The notes under the pieces: generated by a model
Told to the model about the DNA's origin: nothing
Databases searched by the model: none
The model's input: the letters and a program-made list of their open reading frames with translations, nothing else
Shown: positions 10,653 to 20,500 of the stretch, piece after piece
Numbering within the stretch: the first letter of the stretch is position 1
Layout of the letters: every line of letters starts with the position of its first letter
Source: CAZGAQ01 sp964523405
GTDB lineage: Bacteria; Planctomycetota; Phycisphaerae; UBA1845; Fen-1342
DNA length: 64,000 nucleotides
Reading direction: 5' to 3'
Assembly: GCA_964523405.1 (NCBI GenBank)
Contig: CAZGAQ010000007.1
Coordinates: forward strand, 62,001 to 126,000
Translations under genes and position numbers: made by a program

Positions 10653-10681
10653 TTGACTTCCTCGTACAAATGTACGATACT
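10653..10681 (+). promoter_or_regulatory. Promoter of the blaI-blaR pair
   Basis: TTGACT at 10653-10658 and GATACT at 10676-10681 are separated by 17 bases, a good sigma-70-like pair. The first BlaI operator fills the spacer and the second lies just downstream, so a bound repressor would block RNA polymerase. Confidence 0.7.
10664..10675. promoter_or_regulatory. BlaI/MecI-type operator 1
   Basis: The palindrome GTACAAATGTAC matches the TACAnnTGTA core bound by BlaI/MecI repressors. It sits between the -35 and -10 elements of the blaI promoter. Confidence 0.8.
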
Positions 10682-10688
10682 TGTCCTT

Positions 10689-10700
10689 GTACATCTGTAC
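10689..10700. promoter_or_regulatory. BlaI/MecI-type operator 2
   Basis: GTACATCTGTAC is a second copy of the TACAnnTGTA core, centred 25 bases downstream of the first. It overlaps the expected transcription start and ends one base before the GAGGAG ribosome site of blaI. Confidence 0.8.
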
Positions 10701-10711
10701 GAGGAGCCGCC

Positions 10712-11116
10712 ATGAGCCCCATGAGCGGAAAATTGCCCGGCGTCAGCGCGGCCGAAAGCGAGGTCCTGCGCGTCCTGTGGGAGCTCCGCCAAGCCTCCGT
10801 GCAGGCCGTGTGCGACGCCCTCCCCCCCGAGCGCAGCGTCACCTACGCCACCGTGCAGACACTCCTGCGCCGCCTTGAGAAAAAGGGCTACGTCAGCCGC
10901 AAAACCGAGTCCAAGGCCCACGTCTTCTACCCGTGCGTCGCCCGCGAACGCGTCCTCGTCCAGGAAGTGCGGCGCTTCGTGCGCCGGCTGTTCGGCGGGG
11001 ACCCCCTGCCCCTCATGCTGAACCTGGCGGAAGACGAAGGCCTCGACGCCAAGGACGTCGCGCGCTTGCGACAACTGGTCGATGCCGCACGCCGCCGACG
11101 GAAGGACGAGCACTAG
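10712..11116 (+). CDS. blaI: BlaI/MecI/CopY-family transcriptional repressor
   Basis: A 134-residue winged-helix DNA-binding protein of the BlaI/MecI family, which dimerises on TACAnnTGTA operators and is inactivated by a BlaR-type protease. The helix-turn-helix region is visible in residues 15-65, with AESEVLRVLWEL, VTYATVQTLLRRLEKKGYV and the basic KTESKAHVFYP wing. The C-terminal half is the dimerisation part, with RFVRRLFGGDP typical of the family. The ATG at 10712 has GAGGAG five bases upstream. Two operators lie in its own promoter, so it should be autoregulated. The BlaR-like membrane protease gene follows 138 bases later. It is probably not for beta-lactam resistance, because no beta-lactamase or penicillin-binding domain is present. 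Confidence 0.93.
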   Translation: MSPMSGKLPGVSAAESEVLRVLWELRQASVQAVCDALPPERSVTYATVQTLLRRLEKKGYVSRKTESKAHVFYPCVARERVLVQEVRRFVRRLFGGDPLPLMLNLAEDEGLDAKDVARLRQLVDAARRRRKDEH

Positions 11117-11254
11117 CGGCCGGCGCCTCTGCCCGCCCGAAACACAGGACGACACCGATCGTCCGACGGCCGGCACGGAAACACTGCCGCGGTTTCAACG
11201 GCCGCAACACGCCGCCGCCGCCGAACGGATCGGTCCGACGAAAGGAACTCGGGC

Positions 11255-13342
11255 ATGAACGGGGTGCTACACACAATCGCCACGCAGCTCCTGAGCCAGT
11301 CGCTGCAACTCGTGCCGATCTTCGTGGTCGTCTGGCTGGTGTGCCTGCTGCTGAAGCGCGCCAGCGCGCATTGGCGCTACCTGCTCTGGCTGGTCGTGCT
11401 CGCCAAGTGCCTGGTGCCGGGCTTCCTGGCTGTTCCGGCCTCGATGTTGCCCGCCCCGGTGGCGGCCCTCACCCAGACCACGGGCGCATCGGAACCGCAC
11501 GTTCCGCCGCCGCCAACCGCCGCGGTCGCACTCGCGCCGCAAGACGGCAGTGCGGCCAAGCTCGCTGCGCCCGCGGATGCGGCGCCGCAGCCACGCTTCG
11601 CCGGTTGGCACCGGCCGTGGCGCACAACGGCGGCGTTGCTCTGGCTGGCGGGCGTTGCGGTGTATCTGGGCGTGCTCGTCTGGCGCGCCGTGCGCTTTCG
11701 AGCCTGGCTCGTGCGCAGCCGTGCGCCGTTACCGGCGGCTGATCAGGAACGCGCCATGGTTCTGGCTCAACGGCTTGGCCTGAACTGGCTCCCGCCGCTG
11801 TGGCTGACCGACGGTGTCGCACAGCCGTTTGTGTGGGGGCTATGGCGGGGCGGCATCTACTTTCCCCGCTCGATCAGTGGCGCCACGCCCGTCGACGACA
11901 ACGTCCTGGCGCACGAGCTGGCGCACGTCGCACGCGGCGACGTTCTCGTGAACACCCTGCGCCTGGTGGTGCGGGCGCTGTTCTTCTTTCATCCGCTGGT
12001 CTGGTGGGCATCGCGGCAGGCGCGCCTCGAACAGGAGAAGGCCTGCGACGAGATGAGCATCGCCGTGCTCGGGGTAGCCGCGACCGACTATGCCGACGCG
12101 GTCCTTAGCTCCGTGTGCTGGACAGAACGATTACCGGCCGCGCAAGTGGCGATGGCCGGCAGTGTGGGTCAATTGGAAGAGAGGATTCGAACCATGCTTC
12201 ATCCGGGTAGGAGATTCTGGGACAAGCCGTCGTCCGTGACCTGGGTTTCCGTGGCCGCGTTCGCCGTTGTCGCGCTGCCGCTCGCGCTGGCCGGCGGCGA
12301 CGGCAAGGAGGCCGGAGAGCCGCCCGCGAACAAAGATGCGCCGCGGATCGTCCGCCTCGAACCCGCGGACGGCGCCAGGGACGTGGATCCGAACATGAAG
12401 GAGATGGTCGTCGTCTTCGATTGCGACATGAACCAGGATGGGTATTCCTGGTGCGGCAGCGGTCCCAGCTTCCCGGCGGCGCCGGACGGCAAGGCCGCCT
12501 GGCGCGACGCCCGCACGTGCGTGCTGCCCTTGAAGCTCGAACCGGGACACAACTACTCGCTGAGCATCAACTGCTCGGCGACCTCTTTTCGCAGCGTCGA
12601 TGGCGTACCGGTCAAGCCGTACCCGGTGAGCTTCCAGACGCGCGGGCAGAGCGCCACGGACCAGACCGCGGAAGCGGGCGTGCCGAAGGTGCTGCGCCTC
12701 GAACCCGCCAACGGCGCGAAGGACGTCGATCCAGACCTCAAGGAGATGGTGGTCGTCTTCGATCGCGATATGGGCAAGGGCATGTCCTGGTGCGGCGGCG
12801 GCCCCAGCCACCCCGCCGCCAACGATGACCGCAAAGCCCAGTGGCGCGATGCCCGGACGTGCGTGTTGCCCATCACGCTCGAACCGGGCCACACGTACTC
12901 ACTGAGCATCAACTGCCAATCGTATCGGAATTTCCGCAGCGCGGACGGCGTGCCCGTCCGGCCGTATCCCGTGGAGTTCCAGACGCGCGGCGTCGACGCG
13001 GCGGGCAAGAAGGCCGAGGCCACGGTACCGCAGATCGTCAGCATCACGCCGGCCGACGGCGCCGAGAATGTCGACCCGAACCTCAAGGAGATGGTGGTCC
13101 TCTTCGATCGCGACATGGGCAAGGGCATGTCCTGGTGCGGCGGCGGCCCCAGCCACCCCGCTGCCAACGATGACCGCAAAGCCCAGTGGCGCGATGCCCG
13201 GACGTGCGTGTTGCCCATCAAGCTCGAACCGGGCCACACGTACTCACTGAGCATCAACTGCCAGTCCTATCGGAATTTCCGCAGCGCGGAGGGCGTGCCG
13301 GTGAAGCCGCACCCGGTGACGTTCCGGACGGCGGCGAAGTAG
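11255..13342 (+). CDS. BlaR1-like M56 membrane protease with three Ig-like repeats
   Basis: Predicted membrane zinc metalloprotease (M56) that would cleave or release the BlaI repressor on sensing a periplasmic signal; 695 residues. Membrane segments lie near 15-35, 40-60 and 125-148, and a last one at about 328-347. The zinc site is H220-E-L-A-H224, with family motifs FFFHPLVWW (243-251) and EKACDE (261-266). After the last segment the usual penicillin-binding domain is absent. Instead there are three Ig-like (Big_5 style) repeats starting near 363, 477 and 592, each with conserved cysteines around SWCG, RTCVLP and SINC. Repeats two and three are almost identical in DNA. The start has AAAGGAA upstream. 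It is probably co-regulated with blaI, 138 bases upstream. The ligand is unknown. Confidence 0.85.
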   Translation: MNGVLHTIATQLLSQSLQLVPIFVVVWLVCLLLKRASAHWRYLLWLVVLAKCLVPGFLAVPASMLPAPVAALTQTTGASEPHVPPPPTAAVALAPQDGSAAKLAAPADAAPQPRFAGWHRPWRTTAALLWLAGVAVYLGVLVWRAVRFRAWLVRSRAPLPAADQERAMVLAQRLGLNWLPPLWLTDGVAQPFVWGLWRGGIYFPRSISGATPVDDNVLAHELAHVARGDVLVNTLRLVVRALFFFHPLVWWASRQARLEQEKACDEMSIAVLGVAATDYADAVLSSVCWTERLPAAQVAMAGSVGQLEERIRTMLHPGRRFWDKPSSVTWVSVAAFAVVALPLALAGGDGKEAGEPPANKDAPRIVRLEPADGARDVDPNMKEMVVVFDCDMNQDGYSWCGSGPSFPAAPDGKAAWRDARTCVLPLKLEPGHNYSLSINCSATSFRSVDGVPVKPYPVSFQTRGQSATDQTAEAGVPKVLRLEPANGAKDVDPDLKEMVVVFDRDMGKGMSWCGGGPSHPAANDDRKAQWRDARTCVLPITLEPGHTYSLSINCQSYRNFRSADGVPVRPYPVEFQTRGVDAAGKKAEATVPQIVSITPADGAENVDPNLKEMVVLFDRDMGKGMSWCGGGPSHPAANDDRKAQWRDARTCVLPIKLEPGHTYSLSINCQSYRNFRSAEGVPVKPHPVTFRTAAK
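12736..12951 (+). repeat. Intragenic direct repeat, copy A
   Basis: This stretch recurs 345 bases (115 codons) downstream at 13081-13296. My hand alignment finds seven differences in 216 bases. It encodes the core of Ig-like repeat two of the BlaR-like protein. Confidence 0.85.
13081..13296 (+). repeat. Intragenic direct repeat, copy B
   Basis: Second copy of the 216-base repeat, within Ig-like repeat three of the BlaR-like protein. The near identity points to recent duplication or gene conversion, or to a tandem array that can expand and contract. Confidence 0.85.
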
Positions 13343-13804
13343 CCCCGCGCGCCCGCACGCCGGCTTCTGCCGGCGCGCCGGGCAGCGCTGCCCTTCGCAA
13401 GTGAGTTTCCGCGGTGTGCCACTGCTCGGCGAAGCCCAGCGGTGGCACACCCCGAGTCAGAAGCACCCGCGTGCCACCGCTCTGCGAGCAGTGCGGGCGG
13501 GTGGCACGGTCGCTTGAGGCAACGATATGCCCGCTCGGAGACTGTCTTGCGTGCTGCGCGGTTGCCGTCGCTACGATCGTTCCGCCGGTTCTCGCACCTG
13601 AACTGCCAAGCGGCCGTGGCACACGCCAAGCGGCCGCAGCGTGTCCCGAGCGAGACCCTCGCTTCATCGTTGCACGGCCGGTTGCCAGCCAATCGGGGGG
13701 CAACTGGCACTGTCATCCCGCACCCCCCGTCGCATGCGACCTGCTCACTGAGCCGTGCGTTACGGACACGGTGCCCTGCCGCGCGCGAAGGCTCGTACCC
13801 CACC
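13343..13804. other. Convergent intergenic region rich in palindromes
   Basis: No gene is supported. It holds a GCCGGC stem-loop (13359-13374), the 14-base palindrome GGGCAGCGCTGCCC (13380-13393), a long hairpin (13413-13451), a second GTGCCACC/GGTGGCAC pair (13471-13478 with 13500-13507), and a copy of the GTGGCACGGTCGC block (13501-13526) that also occurs near 10407. Confidence 0.6.
13413..13451. repeat. 18-bp imperfect palindrome of the GGTGTGCCAC type
   Basis: Bases 13413-13430 pair with 13434-13451 with two imperfect positions and a three-base loop GAA. The outer arms GGTGTGCCAC and GTGGCACACC are perfect. It lies between convergent genes and could act as a terminator. The form suggests a dispersed repeat family. 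Confidence 0.65.
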
Positions 13805-14635
13805 TCACCCCGCCGCAATCTCCGCCATCCTCTCCCCCTGCCCGCGCGTCACCGCCTGCACGATCCACATCACCAGCACCAATTCCACGATCTGCACCGC
13901 GTCGCTCACGCACGAAATCCACTCGCCCGCCAGCAGCCACGCCGGGTCCTCGGTCCGCCAAGCGATCCGCGCTCCAACCGTCGCGGTCACATTCGCCAGC
14001 AGGTACGTCGCCCACCACCACCCCACGATCGCGATCCGCCGGCGCTCCATCCCCACGCTCACCGCGAAAATCTCCCGTACCGCCTCGTACGGCCACACCA
14101 GGTTCGCCAGCGGCACGAACCATGCCCCCACCGCCCAGCCCGGCGAGTACCTCTGCCCTTCCGCGCCCAAGGCGCGCAGATTGCCACTGGCCCGATGCAG
14201 CCACACCAGAAACACCACCCCCGAGACGATGAAGAGTGTAAGCTGCAGCAGCCCGGTGCAAGCCTGCCCAAGCTCCGCCAGCCCCACCTCGTCGTTGGCT
14301 CCCCCCTCCCGACCGAGCTGCGTGACGGCCACCAACCCCGCCCCCAGCGCCAGCACCGTCGCGACCAGTCCACCCACGATCAATCCCACCACAACCGCCC
14401 CCAGCGTACCGAGCGGTGTGTACCCGCGCGGGGCACCCCCCTGGAGCAGAGCCCCCGGCTGCGTCGGCGGCGCCGTTCGCGTCTGGCCGATCGGCACCGG
14501 CGCGCTCGCGCTCTCCGCCGCCGTTCCGCCCGCGCCGTTCGGCGCCGTCCCGCCTGCGCCACTTAGCGCCTGTCCGCACGCCACGCAAAATCGCGCCCCG
14601 TCCCCGTTCTGTATCCCACACCGCAAACAGCGCAT
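13805..14635 (-). CDS. Zinc-ribbon membrane protein with DUF4328 domain
   Basis: Integral membrane protein of 276 residues and unknown function. The N-terminus is a zinc ribbon with Cys3, Cys6, Cys17 and Cys20. A flexible Ala/Pro/Gly linker runs to about residue 75. Hydrophobic helices lie at about 78-103, 130-148, 170-190, 203-222 and 240-262. The segment around 150-185 (VWLHRASGNLRALG, then SPGWAVGAWFVPLANLVWP) is the recognisable core of DUF4328, found in many bacterial membrane proteins. The next gene on the other strand starts 121 bases upstream and also encodes a cysteine-rich membrane protein, so they may share a promoter region. Nothing suggests an enzymatic role. Confidence 0.8.
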   Translation of the reverse strand: MRCLRCGIQNGDGARFCVACGQALSGAGGTAPNGAGGTAAESASAPVPIGQTRTAPPTQPGALLQGGAPRGYTPLGTLGAVVVGLIVGGLVATVLALGAGLVAVTQLGREGGANDEVGLAELGQACTGLLQLTLFIVSGVVFLVWLHRASGNLRALGAEGQRYSPGWAVGAWFVPLANLVWPYEAVREIFAVSVGMERRRIAIVGWWWATYLLANVTATVGARIAWRTEDPAWLLAGEWISCVSDAVQIVELVLVMWIVQAVTRGQGERMAEIAAG

Positions 14636-14756
14636 CTACAATCCTCCCGCACATGCCAAGCATACCGCGCGTGCGCGGCCATCGCCACAGGCGGCCACTC
14701 CGAGCGGCGCTACTGCCACTACTTCACAGGTCCCGCCACCGGGTAAACTCCCCCTC

Positions 14757-15425
14757 ATGTCCTGGCCCCACTACGAGTGCCGCCTCACCGACGACGGCTT
14801 CAAGCTCCTCCGCAAGCACCGCCTCCTCAACTCCGTCCGCTGGACCGACGTTCGCGGCGTCGCGGCCTATCAACAGGACACCTTCATCGCCGAGGACACC
14901 GTCGTCGTCTTTCACCTTGCGGGCCACAGCGACTACCTCTACGTCAGCGAAGAAACGGAGAACTTCAAGCTGCTGCTCGCCGCCATGCAACGCCACCTCC
15001 CCGGCCTCGACCCTGCTTGGCAGACAAACGTCCCCTGGGCACACGAGTGTGCCCCGGAATGGACCGTCATCTGGGGCAACATCCCCCGCGTCCCCTACTG
15101 CCACCGCTGTAACTACGATCTCCGCGGGCACACCGACCCCCGCTGCCCGGAGTGCGGCCACGACAACAGCCCGACCGTCTGCCAAGCCTGTCTCGGCACC
15201 GGCCGCATGCGCATCCTGACGGCGTTTTGGTTGGCGCTCTGCTTGTTCGGACTTGCGGCCCTGGCGTGGATTGGCGGCCGTTTCTTCGGCACGAGTCTCT
15301 TCCCCGTGACTGCGGGGCTCGCAGTCGGCGGGGTGTACACGCTGCTTCGCAACGTCCGCGAGTTCCACGACCAAACTTGCCCCGTCTGCCAGGGCACCGG
15401 CCGCCCACCGGATCGAAGCCGCTGA
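14757..15425 (+). CDS. Cysteine-rich membrane protein, unknown function
   Basis: A 222-residue protein that I cannot assign to a named family. Residues 1-100 form a soluble domain without clear motifs. A CHRC and CPEC pair near 115-133 looks like a zinc ribbon. Two CxxCxGxG motifs of the DnaJ zinc-finger type (CQACLGTG and CPVCQGTG) flank two membrane helices at about 158-178 and 182-202. Both would face the same side of the membrane. The ATG at 14757 has no strong ribosome site. It is transcribed away from the DUF4328 gene. Confidence 0.65.
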   Translation: MSWPHYECRLTDDGFKLLRKHRLLNSVRWTDVRGVAAYQQDTFIAEDTVVVFHLAGHSDYLYVSEETENFKLLLAAMQRHLPGLDPAWQTNVPWAHECAPEWTVIWGNIPRVPYCHRCNYDLRGHTDPRCPECGHDNSPTVCQACLGTGRMRILTAFWLALCLFGLAALAWIGGRFFGTSLFPVTAGLAVGGVYTLLRNVREFHDQTCPVCQGTGRPPDRSR

Positions 15426-15527
15426 CCCGCGTCCTCATCTCAGTGAGACGCGCGCCCTCGTCCCGCCCCACCCACTTTCCCTCTGCCGTTCCCCGTTCCC
15501 TGTTCCCCGTTCCCCCTCGCTCCCCCC

Positions 15528-16955
15528 TCACTGCCCAATCGCGTCATACAGCCCCGCCGCCAGCCGCAACTCCATATCCCACACCTGTTCCTGCCCCACG
15601 TTCTGCCCCCAGTTCGTCGCCCACAGCACCCGCGCCCCGTCGCGCGTGATCGTCGCGTGCGTCTCCTCCCAGTACGCCCCCGTCGTCCCGTAAACCTTCG
15701 CGAGGTAGTACGCCCGCGGACTCTGCCGATCCAGCCGCACGAGGATGATCGACCGGTCCAGCCAGTTCTGCTCCGGTGCCCCCGGCTCGATGTACGTCGA
15801 CACCACGCAGTATCCCGCCAGATTACACGAGATGTGCACTCCGCTTTGCAGCCCGATCGGCGACTCCGCGGCCGCATACAGGCGCACCAGCGGCGTGCGA
15901 TTCGTGCCGGCGTAGCTCCCGTTCGCCTCGAGGATTGGTTGTGTGTCCGTCGACAGCGGAATCAAGTCGACGTAATCCGTGCGGACGTTCTGCATCACGA
16001 CGACTTCGCCGCCGTTGCGATCGAGCCCCACGTCCGCGTGCCCCGTCGCGAAGTCCAGCCGGTGAAACGTCGTCAGCTCGCGATTGGCCATGACCAACCC
16101 CGCGAGCTCGCCGGTGTTCGTGTCGGAGCCGCCGATCAGCACCCACGTCCCCAGCACCGACATCCCCACCCAGTCGATGTCCGCCTGGGACGCCGCGACG
16201 GTGTGCAGCCCGACGACCGTGTCGCTCTGCCGATCCCAGCAGAAGATGTAGCGTGCCCGATAGTCATCCTGGCTGCCCTGCAGCATAAACGCCCAGTAAC
16301 GCCGGTCCGCGGACGCCTCGCCTTCGTCCTTCATCGTGATCCGGTAGATGTCCGGGTTCGCCGCCAGCAGCGGCGCAATCGTGGCGTCCGCGGCGAAGTC
16401 CTTCACCACCGTCGCATCGCCGGTCTGCACGTTCAGCGTCCGGATGCGAAAGCCTTCGACGCCCCACAGGAGAGCCGGATCGCTCGCGTCCCACCGCGGC
16501 TCGGCCAGGTCCGCCGTCCGCACGAGGTTGGCGGCCTGGTCGTACGGCACGCTCTGGGTCCGGTAGATGCGCCACTCGCCATTTGCGATGCTCAACAGCA
16601 GGATCAGCGACTGGTCACTATTGAACGGGTCGTGCCGCGAATACTCGTGTCGCAGGCCCGGCGTCTGCGTGACGCGCGTCTGCGTCGTCCCGAAGACCGC
16701 ATCCGCGACCGACGCGCCCGCGGCCGGCACGGCATGCGCGACGAGCTTGTAGGTGGGATTGTCGCCGGACTGCGGATCGGGCACCTGCACGAGCGAAGTG
16801 GCCCCGCTCGTCCCGCCGGCCGGCGTGTTCCCATCCGCCGGCGTGTTGCCGTCATTGGTGCTGCCGCCATTCGGCGGACAGCCACCGAGCATCAGCAGTG
16901 CCCACAGCACAGCGCACGAACCCCCAGCGACGCGGATCTGTCCGGACCGGCGCAT
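15528..16955 (-). CDS. Predicted lipoprotein, unknown function
   Basis: A 475-residue exported lipoprotein. The start ATG at 16955 has AAGGAG upstream. The signal peptide is followed by the lipobox Leu-Gly-Gly-Cys with Cys26, and then a Gly/Asn/Thr/Pro-rich linker to about residue 55. The remaining 420 residues are beta-strand-rich, with motifs such as WDASDPALLW, HDPFNSD and TRDGARVLWATNWGQ. These resemble the blades of a beta-propeller of the TolB/WD40 type, which often report on polymers or host glycans. No catalytic residues can be recognised. The gene stands alone, convergent with the 14757 gene and divergent from the large secreted protein. Confidence 0.7.
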   Translation of the reverse strand: MRRSGQIRVAGGSCAVLWALLMLGGCPPNGGSTNDGNTPADGNTPAGGTSGATSLVQVPDPQSGDNPTYKLVAHAVPAAGASVADAVFGTTQTRVTQTPGLRHEYSRHDPFNSDQSLILLLSIANGEWRIYRTQSVPYDQAANLVRTADLAEPRWDASDPALLWGVEGFRIRTLNVQTGDATVVKDFAADATIAPLLAANPDIYRITMKDEGEASADRRYWAFMLQGSQDDYRARYIFCWDRQSDTVVGLHTVAASQADIDWVGMSVLGTWVLIGGSDTNTGELAGLVMANRELTTFHRLDFATGHADVGLDRNGGEVVVMQNVRTDYVDLIPLSTDTQPILEANGSYAGTNRTPLVRLYAAAESPIGLQSGVHISCNLAGYCVVSTYIEPGAPEQNWLDRSIILVRLDRQSPRAYYLAKVYGTTGAYWEETHATITRDGARVLWATNWGQNVGQEQVWDMELRLAAGLYDAIGQ

Positions 16956-17502
16956 GCGGCGCTCCTTCGTCCCGCCCCGGAGAACCTCGGTCGAGTGACA
17001 TGTTGTCGCCCGCACCGTCATCCTATCGCGCTCCCCCCATCGCAACATCCAAGCCGAACCCCAAACCCCTGTCGCCTGTTCGTGTGTCCGCGTTCGTATT
17101 TCCCCCGACCACGAGCGAGCGCCGGGCGCCAGGCGGCCAACGGATCGACGCAGCAATTACGGAGCCGTGTGGGAGTGCTGGCGCAACGAGCGAAGCGCGC
17201 CAAATCCAGGGTCACGCCACGTCGGCGGGGTTTGGCCACCGCACCGAACCCGCCCGGTCACGCCCCGTTCGGCGGTGCGGCCGCCTTAGTCCCAAGCCGG
17301 CCGCGCCCGCATGACCGCCCAGCCGCGGCGTTCGTCCCTCCGTCAGGCCCGCCCCGGCCCCTTCTTCCGCCCGCCCGTGTGAGAACCACCCCCTCCGCGT
17401 GTACGTCCCAATGGACACGCTCGGACCGACCCGGGCCGCACCGATCTTCCCGGGCCACGGCCCCGTCACGGCCATTCTGCAGCGGACAGGAGGAACTGGC
17501 TC
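16956..17502. other. Long divergent intergenic region, no gene seen
   Basis: Between the lipoprotein and the 1172-residue secreted protein I see no supported gene. An 8-bp inverted repeat CCGCACCG/CGGTGCGG at 17239-17246 and 17273-17280 is the only structure that I noticed. Confidence 0.4.
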
Positions 17503-20500
17503 ATGAACCCGACCCACCCACCCCACCGTGCTCTCCACCATCCCGACCACCCCCTGTGGGGCCTCGCCCTCATGCTGCTGGCGGCCCTGCCGGCCGCCGC
17601 CCCCGCGGCCATTTTGCGGGTCGACGGCTACGCCGGCAGCGACGCAAACACCGGCACGACCTGGGACACGGATGCCCTACGCACGATCCAGGGTGCCCTC
17701 GCCCGAGCGGTCACCGGCGACGAAATCTGGGTCCGGGGCTGCACCTACATTCCCCCCAGCCAAGGCTCGTACTCGGCCTACGTGGTCAACAAGGCCCTCG
17801 CCATCTATGGCGGCTTCGCCGGCTCCGAGACGCAGCGCAACGAACGCAACCCGCAGGCGTTCACGACGACCATCGACTGCTTTGGCGCCGCCACCACCTA
17901 CAGCCACGGGTTCTACGTCAACCCCGGCGACACCGCCAGCACCATCGTCATCGACGGCTTCGTCATCCACGGCGGTTGGGCCCTGGGCAACGGCGAACAT
18001 CGGATGGGCGGCGGGATTCGCGCCACGGGCTGCAGCATCGTCATCGCCAATTGCCGCTTCGAGTACTGCTACGCTATTTGGGGCGCGGGCGTCGCGATTG
18101 GCTGCGACTGCCCGTCGGCGTACGTGGCCAATTGCACGTTCCGCAACGGTAGCGCGAACAACTACGGCGGCGGCCTGGACGCGTGCAACACCGGCACGCT
18201 CGTCGTGAACAGCGAGTTCTACAACAACTCGGCCTATGGCGGCGGCGGCATCGCCCTGTGGAACGGCGGGTCGGTGATCAACTGCACACTCGCCAACAAC
18301 TCGGCGCGGGCCGGCAACGGTGGCGGCGGCATCCTCGGCTACCAGCAGGGCACGACCACCGTCAAGAACTGCATTGTCTGGGGCAACACCATCTCCTCCT
18401 CGACACCCTCGGAGGTCGCGTGCTGGTCCGTCGCCACGGCCGACGTCACCTATAGCGACGTTCGCGGCGGCGTCTCCGGAATCGGCAATGTCAACGAGGA
18501 GCCGTACTTCGTGAAGCCCCTCTACAATCCCGACCTCCGCGTCCAGCCTTTCTCCGTCTGCATCGACGCCGGCAGCAATGCTGCCCTGCCGCTCGATGTC
18601 GCCGACATCGACCGCGACGGCAACGTGGCCGAGACCTTACCGCGCGACCTCGCGCCGCACGGCCGCGTCCTCGATGGCAACGGAGACGGCACGGCGACTG
18701 TGGATCTCGGTGCGTTCGAGTTCGATGCCGGCGGAACCACGCTGCGCACGCTGACCGTCGCGATCGACCCCAGCCCGTCCGGCACGGTCACCGGGTCGGG
18801 CATCACGTGCCCTGGCACCTGCGGCCGCCAGTACATCGTCGGCAGCACCGTCGCGCTCACCGCGCTCACGGACATCCACGGCATCTTCGTGCAATGGGAC
18901 GACGGGAACACGTGGCCCACGCTGGATTTCACGATGGTCGACGACCGGGCCGTGGTCGCGCACTTCATCGTCCCGGTGCCGGGGCCGGCCATCCACGTCA
19001 CGCCGGCGGAGGTGGACTGCGGTGAGATCGAGCCCGGCAGCGGCTGCATGGGCCAGGTCACGATTCGCAATGTCGGTACCGAGCCGCTCGTCCTCGGCGA
19101 GATCCTGCCACCCACCGCGCCGTTTCAGAAGGGCAATGACGGGTGTTCGGGCGCCACGCTGGCCACGGGTGAGACGTGCATGTTTGAGGCCGGCTTCTTC
19201 CCCACCGAAAGCGACTACGGGCAATTGCACAGCAACGTCGAGATTCCTTCGAACGATCCTGCCAATAGCGCCTTGGTCGTCCTGCTGCACGGCATCGTGT
19301 ACCGCGACGCAGACGGGGACGGTGCGACCGACATCGAGGAACAGGGTCCGACGGGCGACAACGCCCTCTACGACCACAATGGCGACGGCATTCCCGACTG
19401 GCAGCAGGACAACGTGGTGTCCATGCCTTGCGCGGAGGGCGCCGCAACGAGCTACGTGACGTTGGCGGTCCCTGCGACCACCGGCGCCTTCGCCCACGTG
19501 GGCTCCTCCCTGGTCAGCGGCTGGCTCGAAGACCCCGAAGAGCCCGACCCGCCGGCCGGCGTCGCACTGCTGCGCGGCGTGTACTGGTTCACGCTGGAGC
19601 TCGCGCCGGACGTCAGTGCGGCCACCGTCACGCTGTACCTGCCGGATGGCTCCTACCCGACGCGCTACTACCAATACTACGAGGGGGAGGACAAGGGGCC
19701 GCCGGAGCCCACTGCCCTGTGGTACGAGTTCCCGTTCGACGGCACGACCGGCGCGCAGATCGCGGCCAACATCATCCAGCTGCACTACGTTGACGGCCAG
19801 CGCGGCGACTACAACACGAGCGAGGCAGACGGGCGGATCGGCGCGGAAGGCGGCGCCGGCTGGGTGGCGGGGGATGACGACGACGGCGATGGCATCTTCA
19901 GCACCGTCGACAACTGCCCGTTCACCTTCAACCCCGCCCAGAGCGACAGCGATGGCGACGGCCTCGGCGATGTATGCGACGGTTGCCCATTCAACCCGCG
20001 CAAGGCGCAGCCGGGGGTCTGCGGCTGCGATCTGCCTGACACGGACGCCGATGGTGACGGCGTCCCCGATTGCCACGACGGCTGCCCCTTTGACCGCTTC
20101 AAGACCACCCCCGGCCCCTGCGGCTGCGGCGTGGCCGAGACCGATACCGACGCCGACGGCGTGCCCGACTGCCACGACGGCTGCCCCGCGAACCCCGCGA
20201 AGACGACGCCCGGCGCGTGTGGCTGCGACATCGCCGAGACGGACACCGATGGTGACGGCGTGCCGGACTGCATCGACAACTGCCCGGCGGTCGCCAACGC
20301 TGACCAACTGGACACCAACGGTGACGGCCTGGGCGATGCCTGCACGCCCATCGTCGACCCGGACGCGGACGGCGTCCCCGACACGGTTGAAGGGGCCGCG
20401 CCCAACGGCGGTGACGGCAACGGCGATGGCGTTCCCGACAACGAGCAGACCAATGTCGCTTCGCTGCCCAACACCTTCGGCGACTATATCACCATCGCAT

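Noticed and set aside
12184..12194. GGTTCGAATCC on the minus strand, a tRNA T-arm-like string
   Set aside because: It lies inside the BlaR-like coding sequence, and I could not build an acceptor stem or anticodon arm around it.
11255..13342. blaI/blaR as a beta-lactam resistance locus
   Set aside because: No beta-lactamase gene and no penicillin-binding domain are present, so the circuit is likely used for another signal.
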